From Sphingobacteriaceae bacterium UBA6709 (GTDB taxonomy: Bacteria > Bacteroidota > Bacteroidia > Sphingobacteriales > Sphingobacteriaceae): a stretch of 38,423 bases of DNA. A program made the translations under genes and the position numbers. Numbering within the stretch: the first letter of the stretch is position 1; every line of letters begins with the position of its first letter. Below are positions 15,877-24,211 of this stretch, piece by piece. The notes under the pieces are model-generated. The model searched no databases, was not told where the DNA came from, and saw nothing but the letters and a program-made list of their open reading frames with translations. Where the stretch lies: NCBI GenBank assembly GCA_002454425.1, contig DKIV01000009.1:1-38423 (forward strand). Direction: 5' to 3'.

Positions 15877-18800
15877 ATGTTTGAAACATTTGTCAGGAGG
15901 CCGGTGCTCTCACTGGTAATCTCCCTTTTTATAACGTTACTTGGACTGCTGGCACTATTTACGTTGCCGGTGACGCAGTTTCCGGACATCGTACCTCCTT
16001 CGGTGGTGGTGACCGCCAACTATACGGGAGCTAACGCGGAAGTGTGTACTGACGCGGTAGCCATCCCTTTGGAACGTGCCATAAATGGTGTTCCGGGCAT
16101 GACCTACATGTCGTCTGTATCTACCAACAACGGTACTACGCTTATTCAGGTGTTCTTTAAAGTAGGTACAGACCCCGACATTGCCGCGGTGAATGTGCAG
16201 AACCGTGTGACGACGGTTCTGGATGAGCTGCCTGAGGAAGTGATCAAGGCTGGTGTGACCACGGAAAAAGAGGTAAACAGCATGCTGATGTACCTCAATG
16301 TGTACAGTGAAAATCCGCAGGATGATGAACGTTTTATCTACAATTTCACGGACATCAACGTACTTAAGGAGCTTAAGCGTATTGAGGGTGTAGGCTTTGC
16401 CCAGATTATGGGAATGAAGGACTACGCCATGCGGGTATGGCTAAAGCCGGAGCGCCTCACTGCTTATAACCTGTCCAGTGAAGATATTATTAAAGCGATA
16501 CGGAATCAGAACGTTGAAGCGGCTCCCGGCCAAACGGGTATAGGCTCTGATAAGAGCAAAAACATGTTGCAATACGTGCTACGCTATCCGGGAAAATTCT
16601 CCGATCCCGACCAGTACAAAAACATTCCGGTACGGGCGAACCCTGATGGCTCAGTACTTAGAATCCGAGATGTCGCGGATGTAGAGTTCGGATCATTGGA
16701 CTATGAAATGGTATCCAAGACCGATGGCCGTCCGTCAGCGTCAATCATGGTAAAACAGCTCCCGGGATCCAACGCTCAAGATGTAATTCAGAAGGTTAAA
16801 GATCGTATGGACGAGCTGAAAGGCACCTTTCCTCCGGGAATGAAATACACCTTAAGCTACGACGTATCACGTTTCCTTGATGCCTCTATGCATGAGGTGA
16901 TGCGCACCCTGATTGAAGCATTTATCCTGGTATTTATCGTGGTATTCTTATTTCTGCAGGACTGGCGTTCTACGCTTATTCCCGCACTGGCAGTGCCGGT
17001 AGCGTTAATAGGAGCATTATTCTGTATGCAGCTATTAGGGTTCTCGCTAAACCTGCTTACCTTGTTCGCGCTGGTACTTGCCATCGGTATTGTGGTGGAT
17101 AACGCGATTGTGGTGGTAGAAGCGGTACATAGCAAGATGGAACAGGAAGGCCTGGCTCCCATGGAGGCCACTTTATCAGCGATGAAAGAGATCAGCGGCG
17201 CTATTGTCGCGATCACACTGGTAATGTCGGCGGTATTTATTCCGGTGGCATTCTTATCAGGCCCTGTGGGCATCTTTTATAGTCAGTTCTCGCTTACCCT
17301 TGCTGCCTCCATTATCATTTCAGGGATTAACGCCTTGACCTTAACGCCAGCGTTATGCGCCCTGATGTTAAAAGCACCACAACACGGAGAACAAAAAACA
17401 GGACCTTTAGGTAAATTCTTTGATGGATTCAACAGGCTATATAACCGAACAGCAAGCCGTTATTCGGGATTGATCAGCAGAATCGCGGCACGCCGCATAC
17501 TTACAGTAGCATTGATCGTAGGATCTTTTGTAGCGACCTGGGGTGTCAACACCTTTCTTCCCGGAGGATTTATTCCTACAGAAGATCAGGGGATGATTTA
17601 CGTGAATGTCACCTCGCCTGCCGGCGCAACAGTAGACAGGACGGAAGCTGTGCTGGATCAGATAGACCGCATTGCCCGTCAGCAGCCCTCAGTAGAAACG
17701 GTTTCTATCCTTGCCGGATACAGCCTTGTGAATGAGGTGACAGGGTCATCCTACGGCATGGGGATGATCAACCTCAAGGCCTGGGATGACCGTAAAGAAT
17801 CGGTGACAGATATGATCAGGATCCTAAAGGAAAAAACCGCGGGTATTAAGGACGCGGATATTGAGTTTTTCCCCCCTCCCACTGTTCCGGGATTTGGAAA
17901 CTCCAGCGGTTTCGAGTTGCGGCTTCTTGACAGAACCGGCAAAGATGACCTGAAGGCTACCGGCAAGGTGATGAATGATTTCCTTGCGGCACTTGAGAAA
18001 ACGCCGGAGGTGGGTAATGCATTTAGTAGCTTCAACCCCGATTTTCCGCAATACATGATACAGGTGGACTATGATATGGCTGCTAAAAAAGGAGTAAGCA
18101 TCGAGAATGCCATGTCGACTCTGCAGACCTTGTTAGGAAGCTTTTACGCTTCGAACTTTATCAGGTTTGGGCAGATGTATAAGGTGATGGTGCAGGCAGG
18201 CCCCGGCTACAGGGAAAAACCCGAGGATGTGCTAAGCATGTACGTGAAGAACGAAAACGGAGAAATGGTGCCGTTCTCTTCTTTTATAAAAATGGAACGT
18301 GTATATGGCCCTGAACAGGTAACGCGATATAATATGTTTACGTCGGCCATGATCAGCGGTGAGGCGGCAGATGGCTTCAGTAGTGGTCAGGTGATCCAGG
18401 CTGTAGAGCGTGTGGCCAAAGAAAGTTTGCCGAAGGGATTCCAGATCGAATGGTCAGGGATGACCAGAGAGCAGATCCTCTCCGGCGATCAGGCGATTTA
18501 CGTATTTCTTTTATGTTTGTTGTTCGTGTATTTATTACTTGCGGCACAATACGAAAGCTTCCTCCTTCCTCTGCCTGTTATCTTTTGTCTGCCGGCGGGT
18601 ATCTTCGGTTCGTTCCTGTTCCTGACGCTTGCAGGACTGGAGAATAATATCTACGCGCAGGTAGCCATGATCATGTTGATAGGTTTGCTGGGTAAAAATG
18701 CGATCCTCATCATTGAGTTCGCGATACAGCGACAGAAGACAGGCGTTTCCGCTGTGCAAGCGGCTATTGAGGGAGCGACTTTACGTCTGCGACCGATCCT

Positions 18801-20421
18801 AATGACATCATTCGCCTTCATCTCAGGACTTATTCCGCTTTGTCTTGCCTCCGGAGCCGGAGCTCTCGGAAATATGTCTATCGGCTTTACCGCTGTAGGG
18901 GGGATGCTGATTGGTACTATTGTCGGAGTAATTATTATCCCTGGGCTTTTTGTCCTTTTCTCCAAAAAGAAAAAGGCAAAAGTAAAGACTGCCGCTCCCG
19001 TAGCTGTGGTAATACTGAGCCTGCTGCTGTCGGCCTGCGGTGTGCAGAAGGATAGTCCTCTACCACAAAAAAGGCAGGTTCCGGAAAGCTTTGACGAGCG
19101 TAAAGACACAACAAGTATCGCTGAACATGAATGGCGCAAGTTCTTCAACGATGAAAATCTTGTATATCTCATTGACACAGCACTTGCTAACAATCCTGAT
19201 CTAGCACAGGCTTTGGAAAGAATAAGAATTGCCTCATCGGTGTTCAAGATCAGCAAGAATGCAGGACTACCGATGTTAGATGCCGCAGCCGAAGCAGGTC
19301 TCCGCAAGTTTGGCTTCTATACGATGGATGGTATCGGAAACTATGACACGAACTTCTCTACCAACCTGAAAGAGAATGAAAAGCTTCCGGATCCGCTGCC
19401 GGATTACTTCCTGGGCATGCGCGCCTCCTGGGAGATCGACCTATGGGGAAAGCTGAAACATCGCAAAAAAGCTGCTTTAGCAAGGTTTCTATCAGCCACG
19501 GAAGGACAACGTCTGGTTCGCACCTTGTTGATTTCAAATGTTGCAAAGACCTATTATCAGCTATTAGCACTCGACAATCAGTCGGCGGTATTAGGGAAAA
19601 CAATCAAGCTGCAACAGACCTCATTGGAGCTCATTCGCGTACAAAAAACCGGAGGCCGCACTAACGAGCTGGCAGTGCTGCAAGCCAAAGCATCCCTCCT
19701 ACAGAATCAGGGATTGCTGCAGGATGTCATGCAGCAGATTAAAGAAAGCGAGAACAAGCTAAACTACCTTGTGGGCTGGTTTTCACGACCAATAAAACGG
19801 AACTCTGTAGATCCTAAGGCCAGTATTTTACCTGAATATATTGCCGTTGGCTTGCCGCAAAAGATGCTGTCGCTACGCCCGGATATCCGTCAGGCAGAGC
19901 TTGAGCTCCTTGCCGCAGGAGAAGACACGCAGGCCGCGCGGGCGGCATTCTACCCCTCGCTGAGCCTCACTCCTTTCGTCGGATATCAGAGTTTTGACCT
20001 CTCTTACATGTTCAATACTCCAAAATCATTGGCGTACGGAATCATGGGAGGCCTCTCGGCTCCAATTTTTAATGGAGGAATTCTGAAGAATCAATACCGT
20101 CAGCAACTCGCTCAACGAAATATTAATTTCCTGGAGTACGAGAAAACGGTGTTAAAAGCATGGGAGGAAATTCAGAACTGCATCAACGCGCGGAAATTCT
20201 TACGTAAGCGGAACATCCTGGCGCAGGAAGAGGTAGAGATCCTGGATGCCGCTATTGAGGCGTCGGATTTGCTGTTCAAAGCGGGGCGTGCTAATTACCT
20301 GGAGGTGATCACCACACAAAGCCGCTCGCTGGAAGCACAAATAAATCTGAGCAATGCCTACTTCCGGTACTTACAATCGACAGTAGATCTGTATCAGGTA
20401 CTAGGTGGAGGCTGGAAATAA
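15877..20421 (+). CDS. Fusion of RND efflux pump (HAE1 type) and outer-membrane lipoprotein channel
   Basis: One uninterrupted frame of 1,514 residues from the ATG at 15877 (MFETFVRRPVLSLVIS, the usual pump N-terminus); an ATG at 15832 would add 15 residues. Residues 1 to ~1035 are a complete AcrB-like pump with 12 membrane helices, VVDNAIVVVEAVHSKME (Asp408 then Asn409) and LLGKNAILIIEF. After helix 12 comes a Lys-rich stretch (SKKKKAKVK), a hydrophobic core and the lipobox LLSAC, with Cys at residue 1054. A full NodT/TolC-like channel follows, with ASWEIDLWGKLKHRKK, LRPDIRQAELELLAAG, AGRANYLEVITTQ and a final YQVLGGGWK. The join thus keeps an intact lipoprotein signal peptide in N-in orientation. 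No in-frame ATG exists near the join. Either the product is one polypeptide or signal peptidase II cuts it after translation. Confidence 0.9.
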   Translation: MFETFVRRPVLSLVISLFITLLGLLALFTLPVTQFPDIVPPSVVVTANYTGANAEVCTDAVAIPLERAINGVPGMTYMSSVSTNNGTTLIQVFFKVGTDPDIAAVNVQNRVTTVLDELPEEVIKAGVTTEKEVNSMLMYLNVYSENPQDDERFIYNFTDINVLKELKRIEGVGFAQIMGMKDYAMRVWLKPERLTAYNLSSEDIIKAIRNQNVEAAPGQTGIGSDKSKNMLQYVLRYPGKFSDPDQYKNIPVRANPDGSVLRIRDVADVEFGSLDYEMVSKTDGRPSASIMVKQLPGSNAQDVIQKVKDRMDELKGTFPPGMKYTLSYDVSRFLDASMHEVMRTLIEAFILVFIVVFLFLQDWRSTLIPALAVPVALIGALFCMQLLGFSLNLLTLFALVLAIGIVVDNAIVVVEAVHSKMEQEGLAPMEATLSAMKEISGAIVAITLVMSAVFIPVAFLSGPVGIFYSQFSLTLAASIIISGINALTLTPALCALMLKAPQHGEQKTGPLGKFFDGFNRLYNRTASRYSGLISRIAARRILTVALIVGSFVATWGVNTFLPGGFIPTEDQGMIYVNVTSPAGATVDRTEAVLDQIDRIARQQPSVETVSILAGYSLVNEVTGSSYGMGMINLKAWDDRKESVTDMIRILKEKTAGIKDADIEFFPPPTVPGFGNSSGFELRLLDRTGKDDLKATGKVMNDFLAALEKTPEVGNAFSSFNPDFPQYMIQVDYDMAAKKGVSIENAMSTLQTLLGSFYASNFIRFGQMYKVMVQAGPGYREKPEDVLSMYVKNENGEMVPFSSFIKMERVYGPEQVTRYNMFTSAMISGEAADGFSSGQVIQAVERVAKESLPKGFQIEWSGMTREQILSGDQAIYVFLLCLLFVYLLLAAQYESFLLPLPVIFCLPAGIFGSFLFLTLAGLENNIYAQVAMIMLIGLLGKNAILIIEFAIQRQKTGVSAVQAAIEGATLRLRPILMTSFAFISGLIPLCLASGAGALGNMSIGFTAVGGMLIGTIVGVIIIPGLFVLFSKKKKAKVKTAAPVAVVILSLLLSACGVQKDSPLPQKRQVPESFDERKDTTSIAEHEWRKFFNDENLVYLIDTALANNPDLAQALERIRIASSVFKISKNAGLPMLDAAAEAGLRKFGFYTMDGIGNYDTNFSTNLKENEKLPDPLPDYFLGMRASWEIDLWGKLKHRKKAALARFLSATEGQRLVRTLLISNVAKTYYQLLALDNQSAVLGKTIKLQQTSLELIRVQKTGGRTNELAVLQAKASLLQNQGLLQDVMQQIKESENKLNYLVGWFSRPIKRNSVDPKASILPEYIAVGLPQKMLSLRPDIRQAELELLAAGEDTQAARAAFYPSLSLTPFVGYQSFDLSYMFNTPKSLAYGIMGGLSAPIFNGGILKNQYRQQLAQRNINFLEYEKTVLKAWEEIQNCINARKFLRKRNILAQEEVEILDAAIEASDLLFKAGRANYLEVITTQSRSLEAQINLSNAYFRYLQSTVDLYQVLGGGWK

Positions 20422-20455
20422 GCACCTCATTGGGAGCCCCCAACTCCTGTTTTTC

Positions 20456-20491
20456 AAGCCCCTCCCGAGCATATCCGGGCGGGGCTTTTTT
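20456..20491 (+). terminator. Rho-independent terminator of the second efflux operon
   Basis: AAGCCCCTCCCG pairs with CGGGCGGGGCTT (11 pairs and one T/C mismatch) around an 8-base loop, followed by TTTTTT. It begins 35 bases after the fusion gene's stop and separates it from the following AraC gene. Confidence 0.9.
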
Positions 20492-20514
20492 ATGTCCTTA
20501 AGGATAAAGTTTAT

Positions 20515-20529
20515 TATCATATAATGATA
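20515..20529. promoter_or_regulatory. Perfect dyad TATCAT-ATA-ATGATA upstream of the AraC gene
   Basis: Six-base arms with a 3-base centre, lying about 30-50 bases upstream of the candidate start codons of the regulator at 20567. The position suits an operator or overlapping promoter, though AT-rich palindromes of this size can arise by chance. Confidence 0.35.
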
Positions 20530-20566
20530 GATAGCCTTAATTTAGTTGCGTCAACAGATGGTAATG

Positions 20567-21445
20567 ATGCTTCAGGATATTAAGACTTATAACTTTAACA
20601 GCGGACGAAAGCTTGGTTTGGAAATCATACCGATGGAGAAGCTATACAAGCGTCGTGATTTGCTGACACGCCCCCACCGGGCGGCGTTTTATCATATTCT
20701 ATGGTTCTTCAAGGGAATAAGGAGTCACGATGTGGATTTTCAAAAAGTGGAAGTTCAAGATAACAGCCTTTTGTTTCTTGACAAGGATATCGTTCATTGT
20801 TATGAGGATGCAGCTGAACCGCAGGGCTTATGCATTCTGTTTACGGAGGAGTTCTTTTTTCAGGATGCCCATGACAAACGATGGCTGATGCGTAGCGCTC
20901 TATTCAGCAATCTTGTGCAAAAAGAAGTGTTAATACTTAAGAATGACGACAGCTTTTATCGAGACATTGTAAACCTCATCGACACAGAAAGCAGAAAATC
21001 ATACTGTGTAAGTCAGGAAGGTATCGTATTAAACCTGCTAAAGGCGCTCTTGTTGCATGCCGAGCGAGCCATGAACGCGCTTGCGAAGCGTGCATCTCAG
21101 AATGATGCCCACTGGGAAACTGTTTACGAATTTAGTGAACTTCTGGAAGAGCATTTCAGAAGCAACAAGCAAGTAAACGCCTATGCCGCCATGCTTAACA
21201 TTTCAAGAAAATCGCTCATCAAAGCATGTGGCGGTATTCTCGGCTCAAGCCCCAAACAAATCATCGATAACAGGATCATGCTGGAGGCAAAGCGTCTCCT
21301 CACACATAGTAATCATAGCATTAAAGAAACCTCATATATTCTTGGCTTTGACGAGCCCACAAACTTTGTGAAGTTTTTCAGGAAGTTTCAAGGTGTAACA
21401 CCACGTGAATTCAGGATAGCGCATCAGTGGTCAGGAGAGGATTAG
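20567..21445 (+). CDS. AraC-family transcriptional regulator
   Basis: About 292 residues. Several starts are possible (TTG 20546; ATG 20558, 20564, 20567); I use the last ATG, before LQDIKTYNFNSGRKLG. The N-terminal part (~15-120) is a cupin-like sensor (PHRAAFYHILWFFKG, DNSLLFLDKDIVHCYE). The C-terminal ~90 residues are the double helix-turn-helix: AAMLNISRKSLIKACGGILG and then IKETSYILGFDEPTNFVKFFRKFQGVTPREFR. It sits directly downstream of the efflux fusion operon but behind a terminator, so it has its own transcript. It could control the upstream pump or the downstream reductase gene (21791). Neither is shown by the sequence. Confidence 0.9.
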   Translation: MLQDIKTYNFNSGRKLGLEIIPMEKLYKRRDLLTRPHRAAFYHILWFFKGIRSHDVDFQKVEVQDNSLLFLDKDIVHCYEDAAEPQGLCILFTEEFFFQDAHDKRWLMRSALFSNLVQKEVLILKNDDSFYRDIVNLIDTESRKSYCVSQEGIVLNLLKALLLHAERAMNALAKRASQNDAHWETVYEFSELLEEHFRSNKQVNAYAAMLNISRKSLIKACGGILGSSPKQIIDNRIMLEAKRLLTHSNHSIKETSYILGFDEPTNFVKFFRKFQGVTPREFRIAHQWSGED

Positions 21446-21567
21446 GACACAATGGTCAATGCCTATATTTTAACTATGTAAACTTCAGATGTAATGAAGA
21501 TTACCTTTTAAAAGAATTTCAATCATTTTATGCCCGCGTCTTTAGCCTCATCTTTGTATCAGTAATT

Positions 21568-21593
21568 GTTGCTGCCCCAAGGCAACATTTTTT
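21568..21593 (+). terminator. Small hairpin with T tract after the AraC gene
   Basis: GTTGC and GCAAC pair around CTGCCCCAAG-type loop bases and are followed by ATTTTTT. The stem is short (5 to 6 pairs). It lies 120 bases after the AraC stop. Confidence 0.5.
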
Positions 21594-21609
21594 CATAGGT
21601 AGATGTAGG

Positions 21610-21641
21610 GTCAGATACACTCATTGTATCTGACTTTTTTT
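21610..21641 (+). terminator. Strong rho-independent terminator
   Basis: GTCAGATACA and TGTATCTGAC form a perfect 10-bp stem around CTCAT, followed by seven T. It is much stronger than the hairpin 20 bases upstream and could end either the AraC transcript or a short RNA of its own. Confidence 0.88.
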
Positions 21642-21790
21642 ATGTCTAAAAAATTGCGAGGAACAAAATTACCATGAATGTTAACGAATAAACCTTTTTA
21701 GCGCGTTGCTTCCGCCCGATCTTTGTTTTCACAAAATAAAGGAAGAGCTGAGGTTGGCTCTTATTGAAATAACAAGTAAAAGAAGGTATC
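21642..21790. other. Leader region of the NAD(P)-binding protein gene
   Basis: No gene is seen here. GATCTTTG at 21718-21725 differs from TAnnTTTG at one base and lies about 65 bases before the ATG at 21791, so it may be the -7 box. With the hairpins at 21568-21641 this accounts for the gene-free interval 21446-21790. Confidence 0.35.
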
Positions 21791-22441
21791 ATGGCAAAAA
21801 TATTGTTAGTCGGGGCTACAGGATTTGTAGGCTCCGCAATTTTAAAGGAAGCACTTTCCCGCGGACATCTGGTAACAGCAATTCTGAGAACGCCCGCAAA
21901 GCTAACATTGGAGGATGATAAGCTGAGGGTTGTTGCAGGTGATGTTATGGACGCGCAACTAATTGCAAAAGAAGCGAAGGGACAGGATGCTGTGATCAGC
22001 GCTTATAATCCGGGATGGACCAACCCGGCTTTATATGAGGACACGTTGAAGGCATATACCTCGATCATCGAGGGGGTAAAAGCCGCGGGGGTACAAAGAT
22101 TGTTAGTTGTAGGAGGTGCAGGCACACTCTTCGTTAAACCGGGCGTCACTGTGATCGATACAGGCGTTCTTCCAGAGGCTATTCTTCCCGGGGTAAAAGG
22201 CACAGCTAAAGTATACACCGACTATCTCAAACCAGAAAAAGCATTAGACTGGGTATTTTTCTCTCCTGCCGGTCACATAGCTCCCGGCGAGCGCACCGGT
22301 ACATTCAGACTAGGGCTCGACGATCTGATTGTTGACGAACAGGGCAACAGCAACATTTCTGTAGAAGACTACGCAATGGCGATGATTGACGAGCTTGAAA
22401 AGCCGGCGCACCATCAACAGCGTTTCACTATAGGCTACTAG
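21791..22441 (+). CDS. NAD(P)H-binding oxidoreductase (atypical SDR, NmrA/YwnB-like)
   Basis: A 216-residue cytosolic protein with a Rossmann motif at the N-terminus (ILLVGATGFVGSAIL, residues 4-18) and the arginine (ILRTP, ~37) typical of NADPH-preferring atypical SDRs. It continues with LRVVAGDVMD and the family's RLLVVGGAGTLFV strand. The FFSPAGHIAPGERTGTFRLGLDDLI block and the ISVEDYAMAMIDELE tail fit the YwnB/Rrf2-linked group. No YxxxK catalytic pair is apparent. It ends at a bidirectional terminator shared with the converging ABC-F gene. Confidence 0.87.
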   Translation: MAKILLVGATGFVGSAILKEALSRGHLVTAILRTPAKLTLEDDKLRVVAGDVMDAQLIAKEAKGQDAVISAYNPGWTNPALYEDTLKAYTSIIEGVKAAGVQRLLVVGGAGTLFVKPGVTVIDTGVLPEAILPGVKGTAKVYTDYLKPEKALDWVFFSPAGHIAPGERTGTFRLGLDDLIVDEQGNSNISVEDYAMAMIDELEKPAHHQQRFTIGY

Positions 22442-22453
22442 ATGAAATGAAAT

Positions 22454-22500
22454 AAGGGGGCGGCAAGGGAAAAACCCATCCCATGCCGCCCCTTTTATTT
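22454..22500. terminator. Bidirectional terminator between convergent genes
   Basis: AAGGGGGCGGCA pairs with TGCCGCCCCTT around an 18-base loop. TTTTATTTT follows on the plus strand and A-rich bases flank the left arm, so it can serve both the reductase gene and the ABC-F gene, whose stop lies at its right end. Confidence 0.8.
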
Positions 22501-24102
22501 TACCGTTGCCGCTGACGGCATGGTGATAAAGCGCTGAACATCTACCTCTTCAAGAAACAGCTCATCGTGAGATACAACAATGAGTGTGCCCCGGTAGTCA
22601 TTGATCACCCTGCTCAGTATCTGGATATTCTTAATATCGATATTATTTGTGGGCTCATCGAGAATTATAAGATCAGGCGCGTGTATGTCAATGACCATAC
22701 AACACAAAAGCAAGCGCATACGTTCTCCGCCGCTTAATACATTGCAAGGTTTCGCCCAATCGTCAGCATCAAAAAGAAAGCGGGCCAGTCTAATCTTAAT
22801 TTCATGCTCAGGCAGCGTACCCGTATTAAACAGTTCAGCTTGCTGATAGACGTTCAGGTCATCGTTGATCAGCGAATATTCCTGATCTATATAAACCGTT
22901 CTTGCCGGAGCGATGAACACTTCCCCTGACGAGGGTTGAAGAGATCCCCGGATAATTTTCAGCAGCGTAGTTTTCCCGGATCCATTATCTCCGGACAACG
23001 CGATACGTTCGCCACTATAAATTTCAAGACTTAAATCCTGATTCCACAGATTACCGGAAGTATACGAAAAATTAATACCGGAAGCACGAAAAAGCATTTT
23101 GCCCTGATGCATAACAGCCGCGTTAAAGTCAAATTTAATCTTGTCAAGATCAGGGCGGGAGGCACGGAGTGCATGAAGTTCATGACTGAGATCTCTGGTC
23201 TTTTCCGCATGTACCTGTTGAGTTTTTGAGGTACTTTTTTCGGCCTTATTGCGCAGGGTGTTCATCATGATGCGTGACACACCAGCCTGTGTCTGCTTTC
23301 CTTTGCCGCGGGCGTCAAGCTTCTGTTGCCGTTGATTTGCTTCCCGTTCTTTTTCTTTAGCTTTACGTAAAGCTTTCTCGTTAGTATGAATCGCCTGATC
23401 CAGCGATTGCTGTTCAATGTCTTTCTGCTCCACATAAAAACGATAGTTACCGCCGTAGATCTTAATTCCAGACGCACTTAGTTCACCGATCTTAGGTAAA
23501 AGATCTAGCAGGCTGCGATCATGACTTACCACCACCAGCGACTTGCTGTAAGATGAAATAAGATCGTAGAGCATGGATCGGCCAGCCTTGTCAAGATGAT
23601 TACCAGGCTCATCCAGAAGTAAGAGTTCCGGTTGATTGAGCGTCACTCCCGCAAGAAAGATCTTCGCTTTCTGCCCCCCGCTCAAGGATGATAAACGTTG
23701 ATGCATCTGAAAATTTGGTAGCCCCCAGCTATTGAGGACTTCAGAACATCGTTCCTCGATATTCCAGTCATCCCCCAAAACTTCAAAGTTAGACGCGCTG
23801 GCATCACCGGCAAGTATGGCATTCAGCGCGTTCAGCGTATGCTCAATACCCAGAGCCTGCGCTATAGTAAGATGATTATATTGACCATACGCCTGCGGCA
23901 CGTAGTAGGGTGTCGCCTCTACAGACACTATTCCTGACAATACAGGGAGATAGCCGGCAATAATTTTTAACAGCGATGACTTTCCGACACCGTTGTTCCC
24001 AATAACGGCGATTTTATCGGAATTATTTATAATGAGATCTATATGAGAAAAGAGCACCTCCTTGTTCGGATGTGCGTATGATATGTTCTGTAGCGAAACC
24101 AT
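22495..24102 (-). CDS. ABC-F family ATPase (ribosome-associated)
   Basis: A 535-residue soluble protein with two ATP-binding domains and no membrane segments, the ABC-F layout. These proteins act on the ribosome, some protecting it from antibiotics. Domain 1 has Walker A GNNGVGKSS (~residue 33), signature LSGGQ, Walker B LLLLDEPGNHLD and switch VVSHD. The linker (~220-320) is a long charged helical stretch (KALRKAKEKEREANQRQQKL). Domain 2 has GDNGSGKTT, LSGGE, LIILDEPTNNID and VVSHD. The first DEP motif has Gly where Thr is usual. The ATG at 24102 is chosen because AAGGA lies just upstream and the domain starts at once (MVSLQNISYAHPNKE); a longer frame from 24150 adds no homology. Whether it gives resistance or is a housekeeping factor cannot be told. 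Its leader carries attenuator-like features. Confidence 0.9.
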   Translation of the reverse strand: MVSLQNISYAHPNKEVLFSHIDLIINNSDKIAVIGNNGVGKSSLLKIIAGYLPVLSGIVSVEATPYYVPQAYGQYNHLTIAQALGIEHTLNALNAILAGDASASNFEVLGDDWNIEERCSEVLNSWGLPNFQMHQRLSSLSGGQKAKIFLAGVTLNQPELLLLDEPGNHLDKAGRSMLYDLISSYSKSLVVVSHDRSLLDLLPKIGELSASGIKIYGGNYRFYVEQKDIEQQSLDQAIHTNEKALRKAKEKEREANQRQQKLDARGKGKQTQAGVSRIMMNTLRNKAEKSTSKTQQVHAEKTRDLSHELHALRASRPDLDKIKFDFNAAVMHQGKMLFRASGINFSYTSGNLWNQDLSLEIYSGERIALSGDNGSGKTTLLKIIRGSLQPSSGEVFIAPARTVYIDQEYSLINDDLNVYQQAELFNTGTLPEHEIKIRLARFLFDADDWAKPCNVLSGGERMRLLLCCMVIDIHAPDLIILDEPTNNIDIKNIQILSRVINDYRGTLIVVSHDELFLEEVDVQRFITMPSAATVK

Positions 24103-24128
24103 GAAATCCTTCTTAATTAATAAACTAA

Positions 24129-24147
24129 AGCTACCCGCGAGGGAGCT
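24129..24147 (-). promoter_or_regulatory. Leader hairpin of the ABC-F gene, attenuator-like
   Basis: On the minus strand AGCTCCC pairs with GGGTAGCT (one bulged T) around the tetraloop TCGC, followed by the U-rich TTTAGTTTATTAATT before the ABC-F ribosome binding site. It lies between a three-codon mini-ORF (ATG AAA TAG, 24158-24150) and the gene. Confidence 0.5.
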
Positions 24148-24149
24148 CA

Positions 24150-24158
24150 CTATTTCAT
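24150..24158 (-). CDS. Mini-ORF (Met-Lys-stop) in the ABC-F leader
   Basis: ATG AAA TAG on the minus strand, ending 2 bases before the leader hairpin. A second minimal frame, ATG TGA, lies further upstream near 24180-24187. Short upstream frames followed by a hairpin are known to control several antibiotic-resistance ABC-F genes by ribosome stalling. Whether this one is translated is unknown. Confidence 0.3.
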   Translation of the reverse strand: MK

Positions 24159-24211
24159 ACTATTAAAAAGAAGCGATTTTCACATTTCAGAAACTATTAG
24201 CGTTACGACAA

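Noticed and set aside
18990..19038. A separate channel gene starting by internal initiation inside the fusion
   Set aside because: There is no ATG near the join; the only in-frame GTG (19006) would cut the signal peptide to about 10 residues. Not fully excluded, but the fusion is the simpler reading.
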